A stretch of DNA of 64,000 bases, taken from positions 106,941 through 170,940 of the forward strand of contig CAZXHT010000003.1 in assembly GCA_964640665.1 (NCBI GenBank), in the 5' to 3' direction. The notes under the pieces are model-generated. The model saw only the letters and a program-made list of their open reading frames with translations. It was not told the DNA's origin and did no database searches. Below are positions 46,169 to 55,677 of this stretch, in pieces (position 1 is the stretch's first letter; the number at the start of each line of letters is the position of its first letter). The translations under genes and the position numbers were made by a program. The stretch comes from DATKYQ01 sp964640665. Lineage in GTDB: Bacteria; Myxococcota; B64-G9.

Positions 46169-47433
46169 TGCAGAATATCCTTGAGCTCGGCCGGAAGCGC
46201 GCCAGCGCCGTTGCCGCCGATCTCCTTCATCAATTGGTCCATGCCCTGACCGCCTCCGCCTACGCCTTTGATGATCTCGTCGATCTGCTTCTGGTAGCCG
46301 CCGAGCACGTTGTTGTACTTCGATAGCACGCTGAATACCACGAAGGCATACACCAGAAGCAACACCAGGACGGCCAGCAGTTGCACAGACACTTCCAGCC
46401 GGTGAAGGAAAGACTCCTGCCCCAGGCGCGCCTGCTGATCGAGCGCCTCGGTAAGTTTGCCCGACAACTCGCCCGAGGAGACGGCCAGCATGAAATCGTC
46501 GTCGAACAACTCTTGTTCTCCGAAAGCCTCGCTCAAGGTGGAGCCCTCGCCCACCCGCAGGATCGCTTGCTCGATCTTGGCAACCAGCGCGATTTCTCCC
46601 GTGGCCGAGGCCGAGAGACGCAGCGCCTGGTTTAGATCGAGACCGGCCCCGAGCGAACTCGCCAGGTGGCGACAGAAGCTTGACTTGACGCGCAGGCGCG
46701 CAAGGCGACCCACCAGCGGCAGGGCGCGCACGATCCGCTGGCCGGCGGCCGGCCCGATGATCTTTCTCAGACCCCAGGGCAGCACGATAATGACAAGCGC
46801 CAAAAAAGCCAGCGCCAGCAGGTAAGGCACCAGCGAGGCCTTCAGGTAAGCGCCCAGGCCGCCCAGGATCAGCTTCGAAAGCGGCAGCAGGAAGAAAGAC
46901 AGCGTAAACAGGATAAAGGGATAGAGACAGGCACGCAGGATGCGCCGCCGAAGCTTGAGACGCAATTCGTAAGACTCGCCCAACGAGCGAAAGACGGCCG
47001 GCAGCCCGCCGGTGCGCTCGCCGGCCTCCACCAGTGAGCGCACCCGGCCCGGAAACAAGGCTGGGTCAAGGGAGAGGGCCGCAGCCAGTGTCGAACCGGT
47101 CGTGACAGCCTCGCGGACCTTGGTGAACGCCTCCCGCAGACGCCCCCGGCTGCGCCGGGAAACGATGGCCAGCGCCTCGGTCAGCGAGATGCCGGCCTCC
47201 AGCATGCGCGCAAGCTGCCCGTATACGCCGGAAAGCACCCCGTCAGAGACGGGCCTGAACGGCCAGGGTCGCTCGGGAGCGGAGTCAATCGCCTGCGGCG
47301 CCCCTTGCACGGCTGGACCGGTGGCTCCCCGCACGGGCGCTTGACGCCGTTCTCGGTACTTGGAAATCACGATTCCGCAGGCGGGACAGTCGGGCCCGTC
47401 GGGAACCTGCTTGTTGCAGTTGGGACAGATCAA
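46165..47433 (-). CDS. Type II secretion / type IV pilus inner-membrane protein (GspF/PilC) with N-terminal zinc ribbon
   Basis: The start is taken as the TTG at 47433 because it overlaps the upstream stop as TTGA and begins directly at the first domain; an ATG at 47487 is the alternative. The N-terminus is a zinc-ribbon-like motif (CPNCNKQVPDGPDCPACG). Two T2SSF domains with three membrane helices follow (first half LARMLEAGISLTEALAIV, second half SFCRHLASSLGAGLDLNQAL). GspF/PilC sits in the inner membrane and contacts the assembly ATPase. No other secretion or pilus gene is in the window, and a zinc ribbon is not usual for the family. 422 residues. Confidence 0.85.
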   Translation of the reverse strand: MICPNCNKQVPDGPDCPACGIVISKYRERRQAPVRGATGPAVQGAPQAIDSAPERPWPFRPVSDGVLSGVYGQLARMLEAGISLTEALAIVSRRSRGRLREAFTKVREAVTTGSTLAAALSLDPALFPGRVRSLVEAGERTGGLPAVFRSLGESYELRLKLRRRILRACLYPFILFTLSFFLLPLSKLILGGLGAYLKASLVPYLLALAFLALVIIVLPWGLRKIIGPAAGQRIVRALPLVGRLARLRVKSSFCRHLASSLGAGLDLNQALRLSASATGEIALVAKIEQAILRVGEGSTLSEAFGEQELFDDDFMLAVSSGELSGKLTEALDQQARLGQESFLHRLEVSVQLLAVLVLLLVYAFVVFSVLSKYNNVLGGYQKQIDEIIKGVGGGGQGMDQLMKEIGGNGAGALPAELKDILH

Positions 47434-48806
47434 CGCGATTGCCGCCGCCGGCGCAGGATCAAAAGCGGCATAAACGACAGCAGACACGCCCCTCCGGCAC
47501 CGGGCGCAGAACAGCCGCAGCCCCCGCCGTTCTCGGGCGAGCCTTCGTCCGCTACGGGGCCTGTATCTGCACCCGCGTCGACCCCGCCGTCAGCCCCGGC
47601 ATCGGAACCGCCGTCATATCCCGCGTCGCTCCCGGCGTCCGGGCCGCCTCCGTCCGGGTACGTCTTGGGAAACAGCTCGCTCCACTCTACCTCGAACCTG
47701 TGCCCCAGGCCGCGACCGTGGAACCAGATACTCATGTCCTCCTCGCCGCGATAGGCGACCGACATCAGGTGAAGGCCGGTTGTGCCCATCAGCTCGAAGT
47801 GACTTGCAAGATCCTTGGGTCCGCCGGCCGCGTAATAGTCGCCCATGAAATCGCCGCCGCCGGGTACGCTGGTGCCGTCGGTCTGGCTGTTGGTGGTGAT
47901 CAGCACTTCTGCGTTCATGTAGGCCGCCTGCGGTGTGCGCGGCGCGGCGCACGAGCCACCCGTCTGGCAGGTGAAGACTCCGCCGTATCCTTCGGGCAGG
48001 TAGTAGTTGATGAACGAGCCGGTGGTCAGTGTCATGTTGCTGAATTCACCCGCCGCCCAGGAAAGGTTGTCAGCCAGGGCCAGGTCGGGTACCCCCGAAA
48101 GCACGTAGCGCGTGGCGACACACCTGGTCACTGCACCCGCGGCCGGCTGGAAGTCGGTGCCGTAGTCGTGCAGCGAAACCAGTGTGCCCTTGGCGTTGAC
48201 CCCGGTCACCACCGTGACGTATCCAGGCCAGGCCAGGTTCACCCAGCGAACGGATCCGTCATCCGGGTCCCAGGCGGCCAGGACATGGTGCAGCGCCATG
48301 CCGAACGGGGTCGAGTAGTCGAGACGGCGCGTCGACAGCGTCTTGACCGCGCCCTGGACGAAGCTTCCCCAGCAGGAGTGCGAACGGCAACCCTTGTTGT
48401 AGTAGGCCCAGTCTCCGAAGGTGTTCAACACCTTGACGTCGAGCGCATCGAAAGCCGCACCCGGCGCCTTCGACTTGACTCCGGCGACGATGCCCGAGAT
48501 CTCGTCCCCGATCCCGGCGGGCAACCAGATGGTGGCCTCGATCGTCGAGCGAGCCATCGAGTACATGGCGCCCAGTTGGCTCTTTACCTGGGACAAACCG
48601 GTCTGGATGTCGTCTGCGAAGGCTGCGCCCATTGCGAAGCCCATCTCATAATGCGAACCCCACAGCCGGATGACGGTGTAACCGTGATCCTGGTTGTCGA
48701 GCTGCTGATCGAGGATCTCGAAATTCTGGGCCCTGGCGGCCAGGCTCGAAAACACGAGCAGTATAAAAACTGCAAGCAAGCTTTTATTAGATCTTGGCCG
48801 GATCAT
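47430..48806 (-). CDS. C45-like (acyltransferase/Ntn-type) secreted hydrolase with MYXO-CTERM-like tail
   Basis: The product has a signal peptide (LLAVFILLVFSSLAARA), then a domain resembling C45 peptidases and acid-ceramidase/phospholipase-B-like Ntn hydrolases (YTVIRLWGSHYEMGFAMG; putative nucleophile Cys in HSCWGSFVQG). A linker of Asp-Ala-Gly repeats (DAGSDAG, DGGSDAGADGG) leads to GGGCGC, a helix and RRRRQSR at the C-terminus. The linker and tail suggest export and surface anchoring. ATG at 48806 is preferred; an ATG four codons upstream is possible. The family assignment is moderate. It is coupled to the GspF-like gene by the TTGA overlap. Confidence 0.65.
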   Translation of the reverse strand: MIRPRSNKSLLAVFILLVFSSLAARAQNFEILDQQLDNQDHGYTVIRLWGSHYEMGFAMGAAFADDIQTGLSQVKSQLGAMYSMARSTIEATIWLPAGIGDEISGIVAGVKSKAPGAAFDALDVKVLNTFGDWAYYNKGCRSHSCWGSFVQGAVKTLSTRRLDYSTPFGMALHHVLAAWDPDDGSVRWVNLAWPGYVTVVTGVNAKGTLVSLHDYGTDFQPAAGAVTRCVATRYVLSGVPDLALADNLSWAAGEFSNMTLTTGSFINYYLPEGYGGVFTCQTGGSCAAPRTPQAAYMNAEVLITTNSQTDGTSVPGGGDFMGDYYAAGGPKDLASHFELMGTTGLHLMSVAYRGEEDMSIWFHGRGLGHRFEVEWSELFPKTYPDGGGPDAGSDAGYDGGSDAGADGGVDAGADTGPVADEGSPENGGGCGCSAPGAGGACLLSFMPLLILRRRRQSR

Positions 48807-48966
48807 GATCTCATCCAACAGCGCATGGTCTTACGATAACCGACGCCGAGGTGAGTCGTCAAGGTGTCCTCTGATAAATATCCTCTATAAAACAAGCATA
48901 TGCACCACAAATCGAGACCTTTGGAAACTTTTGCCTTTTCCGAGCGTTCAATTGTGGTGGGGCTTG

Positions 48967-48983
48967 CATTCCCTACGGGAATG
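48967..48983. promoter_or_regulatory. Inverted repeat CATTCCC-TAC-GGGAATG in a divergent spacer
   Basis: The 230-base spacer between the C45-like gene and the YciO/TsaC gene contains this perfect 7-bp palindrome, followed by ATAAAT. It may be an operator or a short hairpin. Nothing else is recognisable in the spacer. Confidence 0.25.
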
Positions 48984-49036
48984 TGCATAAATCTGCCCCT
49001 CGTTTGGCAGGAACACGCAACGGAGGTAACCAGGAA

Positions 49037-49645
49037 ATGATCGTCGAGATCAACCCCTTGCATCCGCAACCACGTTTGATCCGCCGTGTGGTGGAGACGC
49101 TCGCCCAGGGCGCGGTCATCGGCTATCCCACCGACACCGTCTACGGGATCGGCTGCGACATCTTCTCCAAGTCTGGAATCGAGCGCATCTACCAGCTCAA
49201 GGATCGCAGCCGCAAGAAGCCGCTCAGCTTCGTCTGCTCGGATCTGAAAGACATCAGCCGCTACGCCCAGGTTCCCGACCACGCCTACCGCATCATGAAG
49301 AAGCACCTTCCCGGCCCGTTCACATTCATCCTCGAGGCCACCAAGGAGGTGCCGCGCATCATGATGTCCAAGCGGCGCACGGTCGGCATTCGCATTCCCT
49401 CGAACCCCATCTGCTTAGCGATGGTGAAAGAGCTGATGCACCCCGTGATCAGCACCAGCGCCAACTTGCACGGCAACTCGCCGATCTGCGATCCCAAGGA
49501 GATCGACACGAAGATGGGCAAGGTGCTCGACATGGTTATAGACGGTGGCGCGCTGCCCAACGTCCCCTCGACCATCATTGACCTGACCGGTGATTTCCCC
49601 TACGTCATTCGCGAGGGCAAGGGATCGGTCGACTGGGTGGCGTGA
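49037..49645 (+). CDS. YciO-like Sua5/TsaC-family threonylcarbamoyl-AMP synthase
   Basis: The 202-residue product starts at 49037 behind GGAGG. Overall it resembles E. coli YciO (HPQPRLI, FTFILEATKEVPR, IPSNPICLAM). Unlike YciO it keeps the TsaC/Sua5 active-site residues: Lys55 and Arg57 in QLKDRSRKKPL and Ser/Asn in STSAN. TsaC makes threonylcarbamoyl-AMP from threonine, bicarbonate and ATP for TsaD, which is encoded at 23261-24262. I infer a genuine role in t6A synthesis rather than the uncertain YciO role. Confidence 0.85.
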   Translation: MIVEINPLHPQPRLIRRVVETLAQGAVIGYPTDTVYGIGCDIFSKSGIERIYQLKDRSRKKPLSFVCSDLKDISRYAQVPDHAYRIMKKHLPGPFTFILEATKEVPRIMMSKRRTVGIRIPSNPICLAMVKELMHPVISTSANLHGNSPICDPKEIDTKMGKVLDMVIDGGALPNVPSTIIDLTGDFPYVIREGKGSVDWVA

Positions 49646-49651
49646 TAGTCT

Positions 49652-51661
49652 CTACTTTAGCTTTTCGATCTCGCGCTTGGCTTCCAGCTGATTTGAGTCC
49701 AGCCGCAGGCACTCCTCGAATGCCTTAACGGCCGCGGCCTTGTCTCCGCGATCGCGCAAGGCCTTGCCCAGCTTGAGGTAGCTGCGCGGGGAATCCGGCT
49801 TGGCCAGGACGGCTTTCTTCAGTCCTTCCACGGCCAGGTCGAGGTATTTCTTGCGGTGCACCCGGCTGGCCATGGCCTTGTTGTAGTACAGGCTCGAGAG
49901 GTAGTACCAGGCCTTGGCTGAATCCGGCTTGTCGGCGACGGTCTTCTTCAGCTCTTTGATGGCCTGTTCGGTCTTGTTACTGTTGAAGTAGGCCACCCCC
50001 AGATCGCAGCGGGCCGCCGCCAGCCTGGGGTCGAGGCTGAGCGCTTTCTTGTAGCTGCGGATCTGCTCCGGGAGATTTGCGCGCTGGCCGAAGACGTCTC
50101 CCATTCGATAGTGGGCCAGCGCGTTCTTGGCGTCCAGCTTCAGAGCTTCACGGTACTCCGCGGCCGCCAGGTCAAGAAGTCCGCGGTCGCGGTACAGGTT
50201 GCCAAGCCGGATGTGCGCGGCCGCCCGACCGGGATCGAGACGCAGCACGTCCTTGGCGTTGGCGATGGCGTTCTCGTAGTCGTTCTTCTCGGCGTACAGT
50301 TCGGCCAGCGCGGCGTGCGCGTCTACGAGATCCGGATTTATGGCCACCGCCTGCACGAACTGATCGAGGGCGGCATCGCGCTTGCCCTGCTTCAAATAGG
50401 TGCGTCCGAGCTTCGCCCGAGAGGCGGCATCCTCGGGATTGATTGCCAGCGCCTGCTTGAAGGCATTCTCCGCCTCGCTCAGCTTGCCCTCCTCGATGTA
50501 GACGATACCCATCTTCGAGCGGAACTCGGCCTTGCCGGGATTGATGTTGATCGCCTTCTTGAAGTGACTCATGGCCTGGGAGACGTTTCCCTTATGGTAG
50601 TAAGCCTCTCCCAGGTAAGCGTGAGCGTCGGCGTATTCCTTATTGACCAGCAACACCTCGTTGAACTTGGTGATCGCCTCACCGAAACGGTTGGCGTTGA
50701 AATACGCCAGACCCAGGTTGAAATTCGCCTCGACGTAGCGGGGATCCTGCTCGCAGGCCTTCTTGAAGGCCGCGATCATCTCGTCTTTCTTGTCCTGGCG
50801 GCCCAGCACGACACCCAGGTTGTTGTAGGCCCGGGCATACTTATCGTCCCGCTCGATGGCCTGGCGATAGGCCGCGGCCGCCTGGTCGAATTTGTTGGCC
50901 TTGAAATACGCCAGCCCCAGGTTGTAGCGGAACTCCGGATCCTGCTGCCGGGCTTCGATGGCCTTCTTGTAGAAGACGATCGCCTTGTCGGTTGCGCCCC
51001 GCTCGTAAAAGAGATTGCCCAGGTTGTTGTAGGCATCGGCGAACTTCGGTTCGCTGCTGATGGCCGCCCGGTAGGCTTGCTCGGCCCGATCGAAGTCGAG
51101 CTGCCGGTGATAGATCTCCGCCAACTGGAACTGCGCCAGGGCGAAACCCGGGGTAATCTGGCAGGCCGCCTTGTAGGCCGCCACGGCCATTCCCAGCTTG
51201 CCCATCTTGGTGTAGACGACGCCGAGGTTGAAGTATGCCTCGACCATGTCCGGGTGTTGGGCGATCGTCTCCTTGTAGCGCTTGACGGCTTCGGCGAAAC
51301 GGCCTTCTTTCTGCAGAAGGGCCCCCAGGTTCAGTCGGGCGTCGATCTCAGCCGGATCCAGCTTGACAGCCTTGCGGTAGTAAACTTCGGCCTTCTTGAA
51401 GTCACCTTGCGAATGATAGGCCAGCGCCAGGGTGAAGGCCGCATCGGCATCGCTTGGATCTTGCCGCAGAGCAGCCTGATAGTCTTTGATGACTTCCGTA
51501 AGCGAGGCGTCTTTCTTGAGCTTGCTTTTCGAGCGCAAGACGGCTTCGTCCTTGGCCTTCTTACTGGTGACGCCGGATGCCTTCTTGCCCTTGCCGCCCT
51601 GGGCCAGCCCGGCCACCGGAAGCAATACCACCAGCACCGCTAGCAACCTCAGCAACTTCAT
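49652..51661 (-). CDS. Periplasmic TPR-repeat protein, GltC/NfsC-like by context
   Basis: The ATG at 51661 follows AAGGA and gives a cleavable signal peptide (MKLLRLLAVLVVLLPVAGLA). The remaining 648 residues are almost entirely TPRs, about 16 copies (for example YFNLGVVYTKMGKLGMAVAAYKAA). It is the last gene of the eleven-gene minus-strand unit that contains ExbB/ExbD, a TonB-like protein and two barrels. Similar large TPR proteins belong to the Glt and Nfs machines. That assignment is inferred from order and size. Confidence 0.75.
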   Translation of the reverse strand: MKLLRLLAVLVVLLPVAGLAQGGKGKKASGVTSKKAKDEAVLRSKSKLKKDASLTEVIKDYQAALRQDPSDADAAFTLALAYHSQGDFKKAEVYYRKAVKLDPAEIDARLNLGALLQKEGRFAEAVKRYKETIAQHPDMVEAYFNLGVVYTKMGKLGMAVAAYKAACQITPGFALAQFQLAEIYHRQLDFDRAEQAYRAAISSEPKFADAYNNLGNLFYERGATDKAIVFYKKAIEARQQDPEFRYNLGLAYFKANKFDQAAAAYRQAIERDDKYARAYNNLGVVLGRQDKKDEMIAAFKKACEQDPRYVEANFNLGLAYFNANRFGEAITKFNEVLLVNKEYADAHAYLGEAYYHKGNVSQAMSHFKKAININPGKAEFRSKMGIVYIEEGKLSEAENAFKQALAINPEDAASRAKLGRTYLKQGKRDAALDQFVQAVAINPDLVDAHAALAELYAEKNDYENAIANAKDVLRLDPGRAAAHIRLGNLYRDRGLLDLAAAEYREALKLDAKNALAHYRMGDVFGQRANLPEQIRSYKKALSLDPRLAAARCDLGVAYFNSNKTEQAIKELKKTVADKPDSAKAWYYLSSLYYNKAMASRVHRKKYLDLAVEGLKKAVLAKPDSPRSYLKLGKALRDRGDKAAAVKAFEECLRLDSNQLEAKREIEKLK

Positions 51662-51681
51662 GACACGACGTCCTTTCAACG

Positions 51682-52323
51682 CTACTCGGTCCACCATCCC
51701 TTGGATGACTCACCGATCGAGGAAAAGTACTTCTTCTTGACCGCGAGCCATTCTTCTTCACTGCGCTTCAGGTCGGCCGCGTCCTTATCGACGTCCTTGC
51801 GCATGTCGTCCACGTCCTCCTGGATGGATTTCGCCTGCTCCATGAAGTCTTCCTCGGAGCCGCCAAAGGCGATGGAGTGCTTCTTGACCAGCTTCACCTT
51901 GGCCAGCTCGAACTGCGCCTTGGCCAACACCAATTCCATCTCGGCCAGCTTGAGGCTCATTTCGAGGTGGTCGATCTGCTCGTGCAAAAAATCGATCTTT
52001 GCATCAAGCATGTCGATCTCTTTGTCAATCTTTTCCGCATCGCGCGCTCCCGCACCCTCCGCCTCCTTGTTAACTTTCCTGATTCTCTCCTCGGTCCGGT
52101 CGATCTCCCGGCGCGCATTGTCGATCTGGCGTTTTACCGAGCTCTTGCGATCAACGGCGATAGTGACCACTGTCTCGGCCTGGAAAACAGACCGCCGACT
52201 GTTCTTGGGCAAACGCTTGATCAGGTCGGGAGAGACCGTGTACGAAAGAGACGGACCACAGCCCGCAAGCAGCATCGCGCAGGCGCTCAGCGCCAGAAAT
52301 CCTCGTATACTTCGATGTTTCAT
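51682..52323 (-). CDS. Coiled-coil lipoprotein of the Glt/Nfs-like cluster
   Basis: A strong ribosome site (AGGAGG) and a lipoprotein signal with Cys22 (AMLLAGC) mark the start. The 213-residue product is mostly charged coiled coil (about 60-200, RREIDRTEERIRKVNKEAEG). No named family is recognised. It lies 20 bases upstream of the TPR gene and 24 bases downstream of the 1103-residue TPR gene. It could bridge the outer membrane and the periplasmic TPR proteins. Confidence 0.7.
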   Translation of the reverse strand: MKHRSIRGFLALSACAMLLAGCGPSLSYTVSPDLIKRLPKNSRRSVFQAETVVTIAVDRKSSVKRQIDNARREIDRTEERIRKVNKEAEGAGARDAEKIDKEIDMLDAKIDFLHEQIDHLEMSLKLAEMELVLAKAQFELAKVKLVKKHSIAFGGSEEDFMEQAKSIQEDVDDMRKDVDKDAADLKRSEEEWLAVKKKYFSSIGESSKGWWTE

Positions 52324-52347
52324 GCTGAAAAAGTCCTCCTCGCAACA

Positions 52348-55300
52348 CTAGCGGATACGCAACTGGCTGAGCGCGTCCTTGACCGATGGATGTATGTCCG
52401 GCGTCGACAGATCGGTGCTCCTGACCCGTGACATGATGGGCTTCAGGACGGCCTTCGCCCGGGCCTCGTCCTTGTACTTCGCGAAAACCGCCGCGACGTT
52501 CAGGCGGGCCGGAATGAGTTTCGAATCAGAGCTCATGGACTTCTTTAAAAAATCGTAGGCGTCCTGGTCATTTTCGAGATGCAGTTCGACGACGCCCATC
52601 AAGTTCAAGGAAGGCGCGTGGCTGTCGTTCAGTTCCATGGCCTTCGAGAGAACCAGGCGCGCCATGTAGAAGTCACCGCTCCAGATGGCCAGCATCGCCA
52701 GGTCGTCCATGGTTTTCAGGTCGTTCGGGTTCTTCAAGAGTTTCGCCTTGAGATCGTCGACCTGCTTGCCCGTAATCGGCTTGACCGAGCGCCGGCGCGT
52801 GACGTTCTCCTTGGGCTCCTGCCCCGTAAGGCAGGCCATGGCGAAGCTACCAAATACTTTTTTCTCCCTGACCGTCTTGACGCAGGTGTCCAGGTACGTC
52901 TTCGAGGTCTGTTTCTGGGCCGTCACTTGCTGGGCAAGCATTTGCTTGTACTGTTTTTTCTGGTCGGCGTTAAACTCGCCCGGAATCGGAGCTTTGCCCA
53001 GGAAGGCGGCGAAGTTGTCGTATACCTGGTGCAGCCTGTATAGCGAGGCGATGGCCCACTCCGGGTTCTTCATCTGGACGACGCCCGCGTAGATCTGCTC
53101 CATCATCTGGATGAATTGCATCTTTTTCTGCAGCACGGCCTGGTCTTCCTGCCCCGTTCCGAAACGCACTTTTCTGTAGTCGTCGAAGATCATCTCACCC
53201 AGCAGAAATTGCGCTTCTGCGGACAGGGCCGTATCGTCCGGGCCGCCGGAACTGGCGGCCGCCATGAAGGCCTGCTTGGCCTCCTCGGTCTTGCCGCGCT
53301 TCTCGAGCGCCTTGGCCAGCAGGAGCTGGCCCTTGATGCTGGACGGCAAGGCCGCGACGGCTTCGCGGGCCACCTTCATCACCATGCGCCAGTCGTCCAT
53401 CTTGGCGTAGGCGTCGGCGATCTCCACCAGCAGGCTGCCCTTCTTCTCGCCGCCGGCGCCCTCGATCAAGATCCGGAAGTCCTTGATCGCCTGCGAGAAC
53501 TGCCCCAGGTACGAGTGGAAACGAGCCGCGGCGAAGAGGGCCTCGCGCGCTTCCGGCTTCTGCGGGAAACGTTTGAAATAATCCTCATACAGCGCCGCCG
53601 CCCGCTCGAAATCGGCCATCTGGGCCGAGAAGTTGCCCAGCGTGGCATATATGTCCTCGAGGTACTTCGACTTGGGGTACTGCTTGGCCAGTTGGCCGCC
53701 GGCCTTGAAGGCCAGCTCGACGTTACGCTTCTCCTTGGCCATGACGAACGAGCGGTAGACGACGTTCTCGGCCTGCCCGGCGTCCTTGACCTCGCTGGCG
53801 TAGTTCAGAAGTGCGCTGGCGGCGTCCTTGCCATCCTTGGAAACCTCGAGGGTCTTCTTATCGATCTCGCGATTCTCGGCCGCGGCCACGATTGCCCCGA
53901 CCTGTTTCTTGAAGTTGTCGTCTCTAATGCCGGTGTTCGAGATGAAGGCCCGACCCTGCTTGGCCAAGCCGCGAAAATCCTCGAGCTGCTTGTAGCAGTC
54001 GAGCACCAGGTGTCCGGCCACGGCCATCTGGGCGTGAGTCGGGTACTGCTTGACGAACTCCAAAAACGACTCGATGGCCTGCTGGTACTTGCCCTGCTCG
54101 TAGAACATGCGCGCCACGTTGAACTTGATGGTCGGCGTCTTGCCGTCCTTGGGATACTTTCGCACGTAGTAAGCACCAAGCTGCTTCATGGCCTGGCGCG
54201 CCTCGACCATGCCGAACTTTGTCAGGTACTTGGCGTCGCCCAGCGCCGACTGGTAGGCCTGGATGCCGGAGTACAAGGCGTCCTTGCGATCCTTGCTCTC
54301 TTCCATGTTGCGGGCGATGTCCTCGTAGATGCGCCCCGACTCGAGGTACTGTTTCGAATTATAGAGAGCCTCGGCGTAGTTGTACTTCATCTTGACCAGC
54401 TCCTCCGAGTAAGTAAAGAAGCTCAAGTAGTTCTTGTAGGCGCGAGCGGCGATCCGGAATGCGCGCTCCTCTCCCCTTTGCTTGGCCAGTTTGTGCAGCT
54501 TGGTCACGATGTCCCGGGCATAGACCTCGAACTCCTTGGCCAGCTGCTTCTTCTGGTCATCCGGGATGCGCCAGGAAAAAGCGTATAGCGAGCCCGCCTT
54601 GACCAGGGCGCGCACATCCTCGTCCACCTTCTCCTTGTTCTTCGAGAAGCTCGAGGCGTCGTAGATACGCTGGGCGTAATCGAGGTTCTTCTCGACGTCG
54701 TTGGACAGCTCGATAATGCGACGGTACATCAGGGCGGCGTTGTCGAACTGCTCCTTGATGAAATAGCGATTGGCCAACTTCTCGAGCGCGTGCAGGTACA
54801 CCTGCTTAGAGGTGGCCAGCTTGCGGAAGTAGTCGAGGGCGTTCTTGGCCGAGTGCACCTCGGTATAGCAGAAGACGAGCCCGTTCAGGGCCTCGATGCG
54901 GATGTTGACCATCTTGTGAGTATCGACCGTGATGCCCTCATCCGGGCTGTTTTTAGAGGTGGCAACCTGCTCGAAAAGATTTAAAGCCTTCTTCCAGAAC
55001 TTCTTGTCGTCGCGGGCATGGTTGATGGCCACCCAGGCCAGCTTGTAGCGCGCCATGTCGTGCAGCGGCGACTCGCGGTACTGCAGAATGCGCAGGTACC
55101 ACTTCTCGGATTCGATCAGGTCGTCCTTGTTGAAGTAGAAGTCGCCTATGATGTAGAGCGCCTCGAGCAGCAGGGTGCTCTTGGGATAGTCTTCGACCAG
55201 CTTCTTGTAGGTAGTCAGCATGTCCTCGTGCATGCCGAGTTCATGGTACTCGTGCCCCAGGAAGAAAAGTACCGTGTCGTTGTAGCGGTACTCGGGGAAG

Positions 55301-55659
55301 CGGTGCATGACGTCGACGTATGTCTGGATGGCCTCATTCTTCCACAGCTTGGCCTCCGGCGAGGAAACGGCCTGTTCGGCTCCCCTTGTCTCGACATCGA
55401 GGTAGTAGATCAGGCGCGACTTTTCGACGTACAGCTCGGCCAGGCGGAAGATGATGTCCGGCAGGTATGGCGCGCTCTTCGACTTCTTGATCAGATCCTT
55501 GGTGACGTCGACGGAGTGCTCGACCTTGATGATGTCGCGTTTGAGCCCCTCGACGAACTCCGCCTTCTCCTCGGCCTCGTCGGTCAGGGAAAACCCGCAC
55601 AACATCGCGGCCACGGAAAGCATCAAAAACAGCCCGGCGATTTTCGTATGCCGATTCAT
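52348..55659 (-). CDS. Large periplasmic TPR protein, GltD/NfsD-like by context
   Basis: The 1103-residue product has an N-terminal export signal followed by many TPR-type repeats (IIFRLAELYVEKSRLIYY, TLLLEALYIIGDFYF, FNVARMFYEQGKYQQAIE). A C-terminal stretch has a basic linker (RRRSVKPITGKQVDDLKAKL). Myxococcus GltD/AgmU and NfsD are TPR proteins of similar size in the same kind of cluster. The protein probably spans the periplasm as a scaffold. The Glt-family identity is inferred. Confidence 0.75.
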   Translation of the reverse strand: MNRHTKIAGLFLMLSVAAMLCGFSLTDEAEEKAEFVEGLKRDIIKVEHSVDVTKDLIKKSKSAPYLPDIIFRLAELYVEKSRLIYYLDVETRGAEQAVSSPEAKLWKNEAIQTYVDVMHRFPEYRYNDTVLFFLGHEYHELGMHEDMLTTYKKLVEDYPKSTLLLEALYIIGDFYFNKDDLIESEKWYLRILQYRESPLHDMARYKLAWVAINHARDDKKFWKKALNLFEQVATSKNSPDEGITVDTHKMVNIRIEALNGLVFCYTEVHSAKNALDYFRKLATSKQVYLHALEKLANRYFIKEQFDNAALMYRRIIELSNDVEKNLDYAQRIYDASSFSKNKEKVDEDVRALVKAGSLYAFSWRIPDDQKKQLAKEFEVYARDIVTKLHKLAKQRGEERAFRIAARAYKNYLSFFTYSEELVKMKYNYAEALYNSKQYLESGRIYEDIARNMEESKDRKDALYSGIQAYQSALGDAKYLTKFGMVEARQAMKQLGAYYVRKYPKDGKTPTIKFNVARMFYEQGKYQQAIESFLEFVKQYPTHAQMAVAGHLVLDCYKQLEDFRGLAKQGRAFISNTGIRDDNFKKQVGAIVAAAENREIDKKTLEVSKDGKDAASALLNYASEVKDAGQAENVVYRSFVMAKEKRNVELAFKAGGQLAKQYPKSKYLEDIYATLGNFSAQMADFERAAALYEDYFKRFPQKPEAREALFAAARFHSYLGQFSQAIKDFRILIEGAGGEKKGSLLVEIADAYAKMDDWRMVMKVAREAVAALPSSIKGQLLLAKALEKRGKTEEAKQAFMAAASSGGPDDTALSAEAQFLLGEMIFDDYRKVRFGTGQEDQAVLQKKMQFIQMMEQIYAGVVQMKNPEWAIASLYRLHQVYDNFAAFLGKAPIPGEFNADQKKQYKQMLAQQVTAQKQTSKTYLDTCVKTVREKKVFGSFAMACLTGQEPKENVTRRRSVKPITGKQVDDLKAKLLKNPNDLKTMDDLAMLAIWSGDFYMARLVLSKAMELNDSHAPSLNLMGVVELHLENDQDAYDFLKKSMSSDSKLIPARLNVAAVFAKYKDEARAKAVLKPIMSRVRSTDLSTPDIHPSVKDALSQLRIR

Positions 55660-55677
55660 TGTCTCTCCAAGACCGGG

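Noticed and set aside
50111..51643. Plus-strand open frame of 510 codons, and similar ones at 53116-54588 and 55018-56169
   Set aside because: They are antisense to TPR genes with clear repeats; composition is that of mirrored Lys/Leu/Glu codons, with no domain.
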